From assembly GCA_021801705.1 (NCBI GenBank), contig JAJYXP010000073.1, positions 1-48,898 on the forward strand: 48,898 bases of DNA, given 5' to 3'. Each line of letters opens with the position of its first letter. The stretch's first letter is position 1. Positions 7,337-16,563 of this stretch are shown one piece after another. This DNA comes from Pseudomonadota bacterium (lineage in GTDB: Bacteria; Pseudomonadota; Gammaproteobacteria; Burkholderiales; Sulfuricellaceae). A model generated the notes under the pieces. That model saw nothing but the letters and a program-made list of their open reading frames with translations, searched no databases and had not been told where the DNA came from. The position numbers and the translations under genes were made by a program.

Positions 7337-7377
7337 ACTAATTGAAGTTAGTTTACATGAAGCAGGCGAAATGACAA
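7337..7377 (-). promoter_or_regulatory. Promoter and palindromic operator of toxin-antitoxin module 2
   Basis: Read on the minus strand: -35 TTGTCA (7377-7372), 17-base spacer, -10 TAAACT (7354-7349). The palindrome ACTAA-N6-TTAGT (7337-7352) overlaps the -10 and the start region. The arrangement is the same as in module 1 although the operator sequence differs, so the two modules are probably regulated separately. Confidence 0.6.
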
Positions 7378-7424
7378 CCCCCTCACCCCAGCCCCCTCCC
7401 TCGGGAAAGAGGGCGTGGATGCAT

Positions 7425-9089
<1,665 letters not shown>

Positions 9090-9156
9090 GGTGTCAGTTC
9101 AGTGTGAAGGAAAAGAGATGCAAGCTTAACCCAAGGCGGTGAATTTTGGGAACCGG

Positions 9157-9636
9157 TCACAGGGCGCCGGGCATCCTGTCTCCGATGCGGGCACGGGCAA
9201 ACCACGCATTCTGCTTCGCAGCCTCTGCGCCTTCGCCGGCCTGGGTCCAGGGCGCACAGTCGGCCTCGGTCAGGGGCAGATAGGGCCCGTGTTTCACCTC
9301 GAAGATGATGCCGCCGGCATCCAGCGACAGAACGGCATGCCAGGTGCCCGCCGGATTTTCCAGCACCTTGCAGTCCTCTCCGAGTACGGTGCACTCGATG
9401 ACCGTGCCCGTCTCGTCGAAATGCAGGACGACGAAACGGCCGCGCAACGGGAACAGCATTTCCCAGGTATGCGGGTGGCGGTGGGGACGCACATAGGTAT
9501 CCGGCTCCATCGCAATGGCGAGGCGCTGCACCGGGTCGCTCAAATCCTCATGCAGATTGTGGTTGGCGCGCCTGCGCGGGGATAGACGGGCCGCCTGGCT
9601 GAGGGCATCGAGCATCGAATCGGTAAGCTGTTTCAA
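9157..9636 (-). CDS. WbuC family cupin metalloprotein
   Basis: 159 residues with TTG as the likely start. GGAG lies 7 bases before the TTG at 9636, and translation from there gives MKQLTDSMLDALSQAA, which fits the WbuC N terminus. An upstream ATG at 9717 would run through the 178-bp repeat and is rejected. Motifs: SPRRRANHNLHEDLSDPVQR, then the cupin metal site YVRPHRHPHTWEML and the second cupin motif GTWHAVLSLDAGG. WbuC proteins are small cupins often found near O-antigen genes; their reaction is not established. Here it lies divergent from the arn sugar genes, with the repeat between. It is separated from ettA by 67 bases on the same strand. Confidence 0.85.
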   Translation of the reverse strand: MKQLTDSMLDALSQAARLSPRRRANHNLHEDLSDPVQRLAIAMEPDTYVRPHRHPHTWEMLFPLRGRFVVLHFDETGTVIECTVLGEDCKVLENPAGTWHAVLSLDAGGIIFEVKHGPYLPLTEADCAPWTQAGEGAEAAKQNAWFARARIGDRMPGAL

Positions 9637-9666
9637 GATTGAACTCCGGGGGAAAACGGGGATTAT

Positions 9667-9844
9667 CCTTAAAACCGTAATTAACCACGAATGACACGAA
9701 TGTTCACGAATGAACACAAATAGTTAACAACAAATATCGTCTCACCAAACAGGTGAATCGGGTGAATTTCGTTAATTCTTTGATTATTCGTGAACATTCG
9801 TGTGCTATTCGTGTAAATTCGTGGTTAATCGCTTTTTTCAGGAT
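9667..9844. repeat. 178-bp dispersed repeat, copy 1
   Basis: Nearly identical to 19849-20026 over 178 bases; I see three or four differences near the right end. The ends are mutually complementary: AATTAACCACGAATGACACGA on the left pairs with TCGTGTAAATTCGTGGTTAAT on the right with few mismatches, so the unit is a long imperfect palindrome. There is no credible coding, although short open frames cross it. It looks like a non-autonomous mobile repeat. Confidence 0.9.
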
Positions 9845-10005
9845 TATCTCTAAGGGTGCTGCGCATAATGAGATACCGGTAACCAATTTTTTCCGGCCTG
9901 CCCCAATCCTGGCCATCAGGGATTGGAAAGCAGCGCCAAACAGGTTTACCATCCGGTTTGATGTGCGGATACCGCAAGCTTAAACGAAAACCCTAACTCA
10001 CAGAC
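9845..10005. other. Unassigned spacer before the arn genes
   Basis: About 160 bases between the repeat and the formyltransferase gene. I see no clear promoter or gene. On the minus strand a short open frame beginning MVNLFGAAFQSLMARIGAGR runs into the repeat; it could be the remnant of a gene cut by the repeat, but nothing identifies it. Confidence 0.25.
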
Positions 10006-10941
10006 ATGTCCCCATTACCCCGCGCCATCGTCTTCGCCTACCACAACGTAGGCGTCCGCTGCCTGTCGGTGCTGCTCGCCCACGGCGTAAATATCCCGCT
10101 GGTGGTGACGCACCGCGACAACCCCAACGAGCACATCTGGTTCGACAGCGTTGCCGAACTGGCGGCGCTGCATGACATCCCGGTGATCACGCCGGACGAC
10201 CCCAACACGCCGGAAGTCATCGAACAGGTGCGCGCGGTGCAGCCCGACTTCCTGTTTTCCTTCTACTACCGCAACATGCTGAAAAAAGCGCTGCTGGAAA
10301 TACCGTCGCGCGGCGCCTACAACATGCACGGCTCGCTGCTGCCCAAGTACCGCGGCCGGGTGCCGGTGAACTGGGCGATCATCAAGGGCGAGCGCGAAAC
10401 CGGCGCGACCCTGCACGTGATGAACGAGAAGCCGGACAACGGCGCCATTGTCGATCAACAGGCGGTGCCCATCCTGCCCGACGACACCGCGCTGGAGGTG
10501 TTCCACAAGGTCACCTGCGCCGCCGAATTCGCGCTCGACCGCTGCCTGCCCGGGCTGCTCGCGGGCACGGCGCAACTCACCCCGCAGGACTTGAGTCAGG
10601 GCGGATATTTCGGCGGAAGACGCCCGGAAGATGGTAAAATTGACTGGTTGCAGAGCGCGCTGGCCATTCACAACCTGGTGCGCGCGGTGGCGCCGCCTTA
10701 CCCCGGCGCCTACACGCTGCTGGCCGGCAAGCCGATGCGGGTGCTGAAAACCCTGATCGAGCCGCAACGCCAAAGTCGCGCGGCAGCGCCGGTTTTTTAT
10801 TGCGAGCATGGCCGCTGCTATGCGGAATGCGGCGACGGGAAGGTGCTGCGGATTCTGGCCTTCGAACTCGGCGGCAAGGCGATGAGCGCCGACGAATGGA
10901 TTGCAGCCAGCGGCACCGGTTCCTTGCCGCTGGGCGTATAG
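10006..10941 (+). CDS. arnA: UDP-Ara4N formyltransferase (ArnA N-terminal half as a separate protein)
   Basis: 311 residues of the methionyl-tRNA formyltransferase fold. The formyl-transfer site is visible: NMHGSLLPKYRGRVPVNWAI (Asn, His of the HxSLLPxYRG motif) and the conserved Asp in NEKPDNGAIVDQ. The C-terminal OB-like part has GKIDWLQSALAIHNLVRAV. In E. coli this is the N-terminal domain of ArnA, which N-formylates UDP-4-amino-4-deoxy-L-arabinose; the decarboxylase domain follows here as its own gene 25 bases downstream. A free formyltransferase acting on another amino sugar is possible, but the neighbours favour the arn pathway. Ara4N on lipid A lowers the negative charge and gives polymyxin resistance. 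It is cytoplasmic. The ribosome-binding site is weak. Confidence 0.85.
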   Translation: MSPLPRAIVFAYHNVGVRCLSVLLAHGVNIPLVVTHRDNPNEHIWFDSVAELAALHDIPVITPDDPNTPEVIEQVRAVQPDFLFSFYYRNMLKKALLEIPSRGAYNMHGSLLPKYRGRVPVNWAIIKGERETGATLHVMNEKPDNGAIVDQQAVPILPDDTALEVFHKVTCAAEFALDRCLPGLLAGTAQLTPQDLSQGGYFGGRRPEDGKIDWLQSALAIHNLVRAVAPPYPGAYTLLAGKPMRVLKTLIEPQRQSRAAAPVFYCEHGRCYAECGDGKVLRILAFELGGKAMSADEWIAASGTGSLPLGV

Positions 10942-10966
10942 AATTTATTTTGATAGGAAAAAAACG

Positions 10967-12010
10967 ATGAAAAAAGTCCTGATCCTGGGCGTGAATGGCT
11001 TCATCGGCCATCACCTCTCCAAGCGCATCCTCGAGACGACCGACTGGGAAGTCTATGGCATGGACATGTACAGCGAGCGCGTCACCGAGCTGATGGACAA
11101 CCCGCGCTTCAACTTCTTCGAGGGCGACATCACCATCAACAAGGAATGGATCGAATACCACGTCAAGAAGTGCGACGTCATCCTGCCGCTGGTCGCCATC
11201 GCCACCCCGGCGACCTACGTCAAGGAACCGCTCAAGGTATTCGAGCTGGACTTCGAGGCCAACCTGCCGATCGTGCGCCAGTGCGTCCAGTACGGCAAGC
11301 ACCTGATTTTCCCGTCCACCTCCGAAGTCTACGGTATGTGCCGCGACGGCGAATTCGACCCGGAGAACTCCGAACTGATCCTCGGCCCGATCAACAAGCC
11401 GCGCTGGATCTACTCCTGCTCCAAGCAGTTGATGGACCGGGTGATCTGGGCCTACGCCATGAAAACCGAATTCAACTTCACCCTGTTCCGTCCGTTCAAC
11501 TGGATCGGTGCCGGCCTGGACAGCATCAACACCCCGAAGGAAGGCAGCTCGCGCGTGATCACCCAGTTCCTCGGCCACATCGTGCGCGGCGAGAACATCA
11601 AGCTGGTGGACGGCGGCGCCGCCAAGCGCTCCTACACCTATGCCTCGGATGGCATCGATGCGCTGATGAAGATCATCGAGAACAAGAACGGCGTGGCAAC
11701 CGGCCAGATCTACAATATCGGCAACCCGTCCAACAACTACTCGGTAAAAGAACTGGCGAAGATGATGCTGGATCTCGCCGTCACCTACCCTGAATACGCC
11801 GATACCGCGAAAAAGGTAAAAACCCTGGAAGTCACTTCCGCCGACTACTACGGCAAGGGCTACCAGGACGTGCAGAACCGCATCCCCAAGATCGAGAACA
11901 CCATGAAAGACCTCGACTGGAAGCCGCAGGTCCCCATGGCCGATGCGCTCAAGCACATCTATGAAGCTTACCGCGGCCAAGTTGCCGAAGCACGCAAGCT
12001 CGTGGAATGA
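10967..12010 (+). CDS. arnA: UDP-glucuronate decarboxylase (ArnA C-terminal half as a separate protein)
   Basis: 347 residues, extended short-chain dehydrogenase fold. LILGVNGFIGHHLSKRIL is the NAD-binding GxxGxxG motif; STSEVYG and the catalytic YSCSKQLMDRVIWAY (YxxxK) follow, then FNWIGAGLDSINTPKEGSSR and the SYTYASDGIDALMKII region as in the ArnA decarboxylase, which oxidatively decarboxylates UDP-glucuronate to UDP-4-keto-pentose. The ATG at 10967 was chosen because TAGGAAAA lies about 8 bases upstream; the frame extends further back into the formyltransferase gene without support. The gene is translated after the formyltransferase with a 25-base gap, so the two-domain enzyme of enterobacteria is split here. 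Confidence 0.9.
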   Translation: MKKVLILGVNGFIGHHLSKRILETTDWEVYGMDMYSERVTELMDNPRFNFFEGDITINKEWIEYHVKKCDVILPLVAIATPATYVKEPLKVFELDFEANLPIVRQCVQYGKHLIFPSTSEVYGMCRDGEFDPENSELILGPINKPRWIYSCSKQLMDRVIWAYAMKTEFNFTLFRPFNWIGAGLDSINTPKEGSSRVITQFLGHIVRGENIKLVDGGAAKRSYTYASDGIDALMKIIENKNGVATGQIYNIGNPSNNYSVKELAKMMLDLAVTYPEYADTAKKVKTLEVTSADYYGKGYQDVQNRIPKIENTMKDLDWKPQVPMADALKHIYEAYRGQVAEARKLVE

Positions 12011-12013
12011 TCC

Positions 12014-12074
12014 TGTAGGAGCGACCTCCCGGTCGCGATTATCACTAATTCGCGACCGGGAGGTCGCTCCTACA
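12014..12074. repeat. Perfect 25-bp inverted repeat between arnA and arnD
   Basis: Arms 12014-12038 and 12050-12074 are exactly complementary (TGTAGGAGCGACCTCCCGGT... and its complement) around an 11-base loop. It begins three bases after the decarboxylase stop codon and ends 12 bases before the arnD ATG. The GTAGGAGCGAC...GTCGCTCCTAC unit is a known kind of dispersed palindrome in betaproteobacteria. In the mRNA it would be a very stable hairpin next to the arnD start. Confidence 0.9.
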
Positions 12075-12086
12075 ATTTATTTTCCC

Positions 12087-12995
12087 ATGAAACTTGCCCT
12101 GAAGATCGACGTCGACACCTATCGCGGGACCCGCGAAGGCGTGCCGCGCCTGGTTGAACTCCTGAAAAAGCACGAGGCCGGCGCCACCTTCCTCTTCAGC
12201 CTCGGCCCCGACCGCACCGGCCGCGCCATCAAGCGGGTGTTCCGCCCCGGCTTCATGAAAAAGGTGTCGCGCACCTCGGTCGTGGCGCACTACGGCCTGA
12301 AAACCCTGATGTACGGCACCCTGCTGCCGGGGCCTGACATCGGCAAGCGCTGCGGCGGCATCATGCGCTCGGTGCGCGATGACGGCTTCGAGGTCGGCAT
12401 CCACTGCTACGACCATATCCGCTGGCAGGATCATGTGGCGAAGAAGGATGCTGCGTGGACGGCGCGGGAAATGAAGCTGGCTTGCGACCGCTTCGAAAAA
12501 ATATTTGGCGAACCCGCCAGAGTCCACGGCGCCGCCGGCTGGCAGATGAACGTCCATGCCCTGCGCCTGGAGCAGCGCCTGGGCCTCGACTATTGCTCCG
12601 ACACGCGCGGCACCCATCCTTTCATCCCGATCTGGAATGCCGAAATCGTCGTCTGCCCGCAACTGCCCACCACACTGCCGACCCTGGACGAGCTCATTGG
12701 TCTAGGCGGCATCACACCGGACAACGTGGCGCAGCATCTGCTCTCACTGACAGAAAATCCGCCCCCCACCGGCCACGTCTACACCCTGCACGCGGAACTG
12801 GAAGGCATGAAGCTGGCCGGCGCATTCGACCAATTGCTCGCCGGCTGGAAGGCACAAGGCTACGAGCTGGTATCGCTCAAGGATTACTTCGAGGGGCTGA
12901 AACTGGACGATCTGCCGCGGCACGAAGTGGTCATGGGCGAGATCCCCGGCCGTTCCGGCGTGCTGGCATTCCAGAGCGACGAGTTTCTTTCCTAA
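12087..12995 (+). CDS. arnD: 4-deoxy-4-formamido-L-arabinose-phosphoundecaprenol deformylase ArnD
   Basis: 302 residues of the NodB polysaccharide-deacetylase fold. MKLALKIDVDTYRGTREGVP holds the catalytic and metal Asp (DVDT), EVGIHCYDHIRWQDHV the metal His pair (HxxxH-type), then VHGAAGWQMN and YCSDTRGTHPF as in ArnD. ArnD removes the formyl group from undecaprenyl-phosphate-Ara4FN so that ArnT can move the sugar to lipid A; it acts at the inner membrane. The start at 12087 matches family N termini; no Shine-Dalgarno is visible because the palindrome ends just upstream. It is the third gene of the arn unit; arnB, arnC, arnT and arnE/F are not in the window. Confidence 0.9.
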   Translation: MKLALKIDVDTYRGTREGVPRLVELLKKHEAGATFLFSLGPDRTGRAIKRVFRPGFMKKVSRTSVVAHYGLKTLMYGTLLPGPDIGKRCGGIMRSVRDDGFEVGIHCYDHIRWQDHVAKKDAAWTAREMKLACDRFEKIFGEPARVHGAAGWQMNVHALRLEQRLGLDYCSDTRGTHPFIPIWNAEIVVCPQLPTTLPTLDELIGLGGITPDNVAQHLLSLTENPPPTGHVYTLHAELEGMKLAGAFDQLLAGWKAQGYELVSLKDYFEGLKLDDLPRHEVVMGEIPGRSGVLAFQSDEFLS

Positions 12996-13050
12996 CGGAC
13001 ATGGCGGCCGCGCCAGCCCGAATGATGAACGTCGCGGCCGCCGTGTCCGT
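12995..13050. repeat. Strong hairpin directly after arnD
   Basis: ACGGACATGGCGGCCGCG (12995-13012) pairs with CGCGGCCGCCGTGTCCGT (13033-13050) with a single mismatch around a 20-base loop, beginning on the last base of the arnD stop codon. No T-run follows, so it is not a textbook intrinsic terminator; it may protect the 3' end of the arn mRNA. Confidence 0.6.
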
Positions 13051-13064
13051 TCCCTCTCTCCTAC

Positions 13065-13085
13065 CTCTCCCCCAGAGGGGGAGAG
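13065..13085. repeat. CTCTCCCCC hairpin unit
   Basis: CTCTCCCCC-AGA-GGGGGAGAG, a perfect 9-bp stem with a 3-base loop. The same unit recurs near 37056-37080 and a variant at about 6474. The rest of the spacer up to 13285 holds no gene or promoter that I can defend. Confidence 0.65.
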
Positions 13086-13285
13086 TGATGAGGTGTCGCT
13101 CTGCGACGTTCCCGTTAACCCAGGTTCGACATTAGCCACAGATTCACACAGATAAACATCGGTGCTTTAGATCGCCACACCCGCTGGCGCAATCGCTTGC
13201 AAAGACCGCCCATTCTGCTATCTATAAAGAAGCCGGCTGTTTAAATCTCCTTCCACCTCCTTAACCACGTGCCCGACTTTTCCTC

Positions 13286-14272
13286 ATGAGCGATGAAAAT
13301 CTTATGCTTTTCACACTTAACGCAAGCCGTGCATTTGGCGAGAGGATCAGCCAAACGCTAGGGACCCCTTTAAGTGCGCACGAGGAACGAGAATTCGAAG
13401 ATGGCGAACATAAATCCCGGCCTCTCGTGAACGTGCGGGGCCGGGATGTTTTTGTCGTGCAATCTTTGTACGCAGATGCAGAACAGAGCGTTAACGATAA
13501 ACTTTGCCGCTTGCTCTTTTTCATTGGGGCATTGCGGGATGCCTCGGCGGGTAGCGTGACCGCCGTTGTTCCCTACTTGTGTTACGCGCGCAAAGACAGG
13601 AAGACCCAACCGCGTGATCCGGTCACTACACGTTACGTTGCCAGCCTGTTTGAGGCTGTCGGAACAAATCGTGTTCTGACTCTCGACGCGCACAACCTCG
13701 CCGCCTTTCAAAACGCTTTCCGCTGCCATACCGACCATCTGGAAGCCAAGCCGCTGTTTGTCAGGTATTTCGCGCCTCTTGTGCGTAATCAAGAAGTTGT
13801 TGTCGTGTCGCCCGATGTGGGGGGGATAAAGCGCGCCGAGCAGTTCAGGCAAGCGCTGGCAAACGCAACTGGCAAAACAGTGTTGAGCGCCTTCATGGAA
13901 AAATACCGCAGCAAGGGGGTGGTTTCAGGCGAGACGATCGTCGGCGAGGTGAAGGACAAAATCGCACTTATTATCGATGATCTGATCAGCACGGGCGGGA
14001 CCATTCTGCGGACAGCGTCGGCATGCCGCCAGCTCGGAGCGAAGCACGTCTATGCGGCCGCATCCCATGGCGTGTTCGTGGGTGCTGCCAATGAAGTCCT
14101 GGCGAACGAGGCGCTGGACAAGGTCATCGTGACCAACACGATACCGCCGTTCCGGTTGGGTTCGGAGGCTGCCAGGGCAAAACTGGAAGTTTTGGACGCC
14201 ACGCCGCTCTTTGCAGCAGCCATTACACACATCCACACGGGCGGGTCGATCGTGGATCTGCTGGAAGTATAA
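13286..14272 (+). CDS. Ribose-phosphate pyrophosphokinase paralogue
   Basis: 328 residues with the PRPP synthetase layout: [20 protein letters not shown] (N-terminal PRTase-like half), [20 protein letters not shown] (catalytic flexible loop, E. coli FGYARQDRR), [16 protein letters not shown] (metal-binding His), [15 protein letters not shown] and the PRPP loop [14 protein letters not shown]. The enzyme makes PRPP from ribose-5-phosphate and ATP. The sequence departs from housekeeping Prs (an [11 protein letters not shown] start; KTQPRDP in place of the usual R-x-R-x-P), so this is probably a second, diverged copy like those near nucleoside phosphorylases. No clear Shine-Dalgarno precedes 13286; an ATG six codons in (13304) is an alternative. 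It converges with the kinase-like gene ending at 14278. Confidence 0.88.
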   Translation: MSDENLMLFTLNASRAFGERISQTLGTPLSAHEEREFEDGEHKSRPLVNVRGRDVFVVQSLYADAEQSVNDKLCRLLFFIGALRDASAGSVTAVVPYLCYARKDRKTQPRDPVTTRYVASLFEAVGTNRVLTLDAHNLAAFQNAFRCHTDHLEAKPLFVRYFAPLVRNQEVVVVSPDVGGIKRAEQFRQALANATGKTVLSAFMEKYRSKGVVSGETIVGEVKDKIALIIDDLISTGGTILRTASACRQLGAKHVYAAASHGVFVGAANEVLANEALDKVIVTNTIPPFRLGSEAARAKLEVLDATPLFAAAITHIHTGGSIVDLLEV

Positions 14273-14277
14273 GCGGC

Positions 14278-15312
14278 TCAGAACCCTCGCGTGTGGGCTT
14301 CCGCAAGACGCAGATATTCCCCTGCCAGGTTGTACCACTTTGATGGATTCCGCACATCGGAATCCTTAATATGCCAAATCGTGATCTTCGCGCGCAGGGT
14401 TGCGCGGTAGCTTTTGTAGAAATGCAGCAGCTTCTCTGGAGGTTTGTCCCCTGTCACTTCGCTGTAGGTTTCGAGGAATAATTGCCCCACGGATGGTGCG
14501 CCCAGATGCTCGCATTCCATGGCGAGAAAAGCCAGCTCGTCGGCGACATCGAGAATGCGATATTCGCGCTTGAATTCCAGGCAATCGATGACAACCGGTT
14601 CCACCCCGAGCCAGATGTGTTCGGGCCGAAGATCGCCGTGAGCCTCGATGATTTTTCCTGCTCGCACTCGTTGATAAAGCAGTTCGGATTCTTCCCGTAA
14701 GAACGCAAATTGCGCTGCGTTAATTTTGCGTACAACTGCTACCGGTAGCCGATATCCGGGATCGCTCAATTCCCGCAAATTGTCGGCCACGTTTTTTTCA
14801 AGTTTCTCTCCATATTCGGATTCGCTCAGTTCGGCCGGCGGCGAGGCCTGATAAAATTTTGCAAGCACCACGGCTGCTCGCCTCACATCCGTCGTTTCGA
14901 CAGTTCCCTGCTTGATCGCATGATCGAGCATATGAACAATCGGCAGGCGGCGCATTTTGACCAGCCAATCCACTGCCTCACCCTCACCGTCTATTTTCAG
15001 AGACCCCGCAGCGTCTCTGGTGAGCGGCAAAATCCCCAAATAGATGTGCGGGGCAAGACGTGTATTCAACCTGATTTCCTCCGCTGAATCACGCTGTCTG
15101 GCTTCAATCGAGCTGAAATCGAGGAAATCATACCGCACCGGCTTCTTGAGCTTGTAAGCGTAACTGTCGGTCAAAAATACCCAGGACATATGAGTTTCGA
15201 CTGCCTCGACGTGCCGCGGTCTATCCGGGTAGGCATCTGACCGCAACAAGAACTGAAGCTTTTGATCAAACGTGACATCTGTGTCGGGCTCTGGTTTTAT
15301 TTCAGCCGCCAT
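14278..15312 (-). CDS. COG2187-type protein, aminoglycoside-phosphotransferase-like
   Basis: 344 residues. HVEAVETHMSWVFLTDSYAYKLKKPVRYDFLDFSS fits the N-terminal ATP-lobe with a Lys (YKLKKP), and AHGDLRPEHIWL plus PVVIDCLEFKREYRILDVADELAFLAMECEH are the catalytic HGDLxxxH and the metal Asp segment of APH/choline-kinase-like folds. This arrangement is that of COG2187, which in many bacteria is fused to a C-terminal P-loop kinase; here that second domain is absent, so this is the single-domain form. The substrate is unknown. It is cytoplasmic. It lies 15 bases upstream of ispF on the same strand in reverse order (ispD, ispF, this gene), so it may be the last gene of the ispDF transcript. Confidence 0.75.
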   Translation of the reverse strand: MAAEIKPEPDTDVTFDQKLQFLLRSDAYPDRPRHVEAVETHMSWVFLTDSYAYKLKKPVRYDFLDFSSIEARQRDSAEEIRLNTRLAPHIYLGILPLTRDAAGSLKIDGEGEAVDWLVKMRRLPIVHMLDHAIKQGTVETTDVRRAAVVLAKFYQASPPAELSESEYGEKLEKNVADNLRELSDPGYRLPVAVVRKINAAQFAFLREESELLYQRVRAGKIIEAHGDLRPEHIWLGVEPVVIDCLEFKREYRILDVADELAFLAMECEHLGAPSVGQLFLETYSEVTGDKPPEKLLHFYKSYRATLRAKITIWHIKDSDVRNPSKWYNLAGEYLRLAEAHTRGF

Positions 15313-15326
15313 GTTCTCTTCTCAAG

Positions 15327-15809
15327 TTATGGTTGATCTATTCTTGCAATCAGGCATGCCGCCTGCGCCGCAATGCCCTCGCCGCGCCCGGCGAAACCCA
15401 GTTTTTCGGTGGTGGTGGCTTTAACATTGACGCAGTCTGCCGCCACTTCCAGATCGGCAGCGATGTTCGCCACCATCTGCGCAGTATACGGCGCCATCTT
15501 CGGCATCTGGGCGATGATGGTGGCATCCAGGTTGACCACGCCATAGCCCTTATCTTTCAGCAACTGCATGACCTCGCGCAGCAGATGACGGCTGTCAATG
15601 CCCTTGTAGCGCGGGTCTGAATCGGGAAAATGGCGGCCGATATCGCCCAGACCCGCTGCACCCAGCAGTGCGTCGCAAATCGCGTGGAGCAGCACGTCGG
15701 CGTCGGAGTGGCCGAACAAGCCGCGCTCGTAGGGAATATCCACCCCGCCGACGATCAGCTTGCGCCCTGCCACCAACTGGTGGACGTCGAACCCCTGGCC
15801 GACTCTCAT
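15327..15809 (-). CDS. ispF: 2-C-methyl-D-erythritol 2,4-cyclodiphosphate synthase
   Basis: 160 residues, the normal length. [20 protein letters not shown] has the zinc ligands Asp8 and His10; [20 protein letters not shown] holds the third zinc His and the signature; [17 protein letters not shown] and [20 protein letters not shown] complete the active site. It is a cytoplasmic homotrimer in the MEP isoprenoid pathway, turning CDP-ME 2-phosphate into the cyclodiphosphate. Its ATG overlaps the ispD stop by four bases, so the two are translationally coupled. Confidence 0.97.
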   Translation of the reverse strand: MRVGQGFDVHQLVAGRKLIVGGVDIPYERGLFGHSDADVLLHAICDALLGAAGLGDIGRHFPDSDPRYKGIDSRHLLREVMQLLKDKGYGVVNLDATIIAQMPKMAPYTAQMVANIAADLEVAADCVNVKATTTEKLGFAGRGEGIAAQAACLIARIDQP

Positions 15810-16498
15810 GCCTTGCCTCCCAGAATCAGTTCCGCCAGTTTGATGTCCTGCGGATAGGTCACCTTGAAATTGCTCATGTCGCCCGCCACCAGTTTGGCCT
15901 GAAAGCCCATGCGCTCGACCGCCTGCGCCTCATCGGTCACCACCGCCCCGCCCAGCAGCGACAGCGCGCGCTGCAGCAGGCCATAGCGGAACATCTGCGG
16001 CGTCTGCGCCTGCCACAGGCCGTCCCTCGGCTCGGTGCGCAACACGCGGTTGTCGGCATCAGCCCGCTTCAGGGTATCTGCCACCGGCACCGCCAGCAGC
16101 CCGCCGAAGGGGTCTGCGCCCACCTCGGTAATCAATCTGTCCACCAGTTCCACGCTCAATCCGGACCGGGCGGCGTCATGCACCAGCACCCAGTCCTCGA
16201 AGCCGACCTCCGCGCGGATGGCATCGAGGCCGTTGCGCACCGACTCGAAACGTTCCGCCCCGCCGCAGTAGAGCACCTGGAGCTTGGTGGAAAACGCGCT
16301 CCAGTCGAAGGTTTGCCACAACTTGTCATGCGGCGCCAATACCACGTAAACGCGCTCGATGCGCGAGCAGCGGCTCAGCGCGGCGACAGCGTAATGAATC
16401 AGCGGACGGCCCAGCACGGAAAGATATTGCTTGGGCGTTTCGCCACCCATGCGCGAACCCGAGCCGGCGGCGGGAATCAAGGCAAAGTAATTTGGCAT
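15806..16498 (-). CDS. ispD: 2-C-methyl-D-erythritol 4-phosphate cytidylyltransferase
   Basis: 230 residues. [20 protein letters not shown] is the CTP-binding loop (GxGxRMG...PKQY), [20 protein letters not shown] the DAAR motif, and [12 protein letters not shown] the catalytic Lys/Thr segment. It joins CTP to 2-C-methyl-D-erythritol 4-phosphate, the third step of the MEP pathway. It is the first gene of the ispD-ispF pair and is divergent from amrB; only 65 bases separate the two starts, so both promoters are in that gap and inside the flanking 5' ends. Confidence 0.97.
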   Translation of the reverse strand: MPNYFALIPAAGSGSRMGGETPKQYLSVLGRPLIHYAVAALSRCSRIERVYVVLAPHDKLWQTFDWSAFSTKLQVLYCGGAERFESVRNGLDAIRAEVGFEDWVLVHDAARSGLSVELVDRLITEVGADPFGGLLAVPVADTLKRADADNRVLRTEPRDGLWQAQTPQMFRYGLLQRALSLLGGAVVTDEAQAVERMGFQAKLVAGDMSNFKVTYPQDIKLAELILGGKA

Positions 16499-16563
16499 TC
16501 TCTTCGGATAGGTCTATCTTGAAAACATATGCAATAGCCGCACGTAATTGGCAAGGAGGTTCC

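Noticed and set aside
9637-9717. Upstream extension of the cupin gene to an ATG in the 178-bp repeat
   Set aside because: The same residues (MFIREHSCHSW...) would be encoded in the other repeat copy at 19849, so they reflect the repeat, not the gene; the TTG at 9636 has a good ribosome-binding site.
10577-11980. A 467-codon minus-strand frame across the arnA genes
   Set aside because: Antisense to two genes with complete enzyme motifs; no domain recognised.
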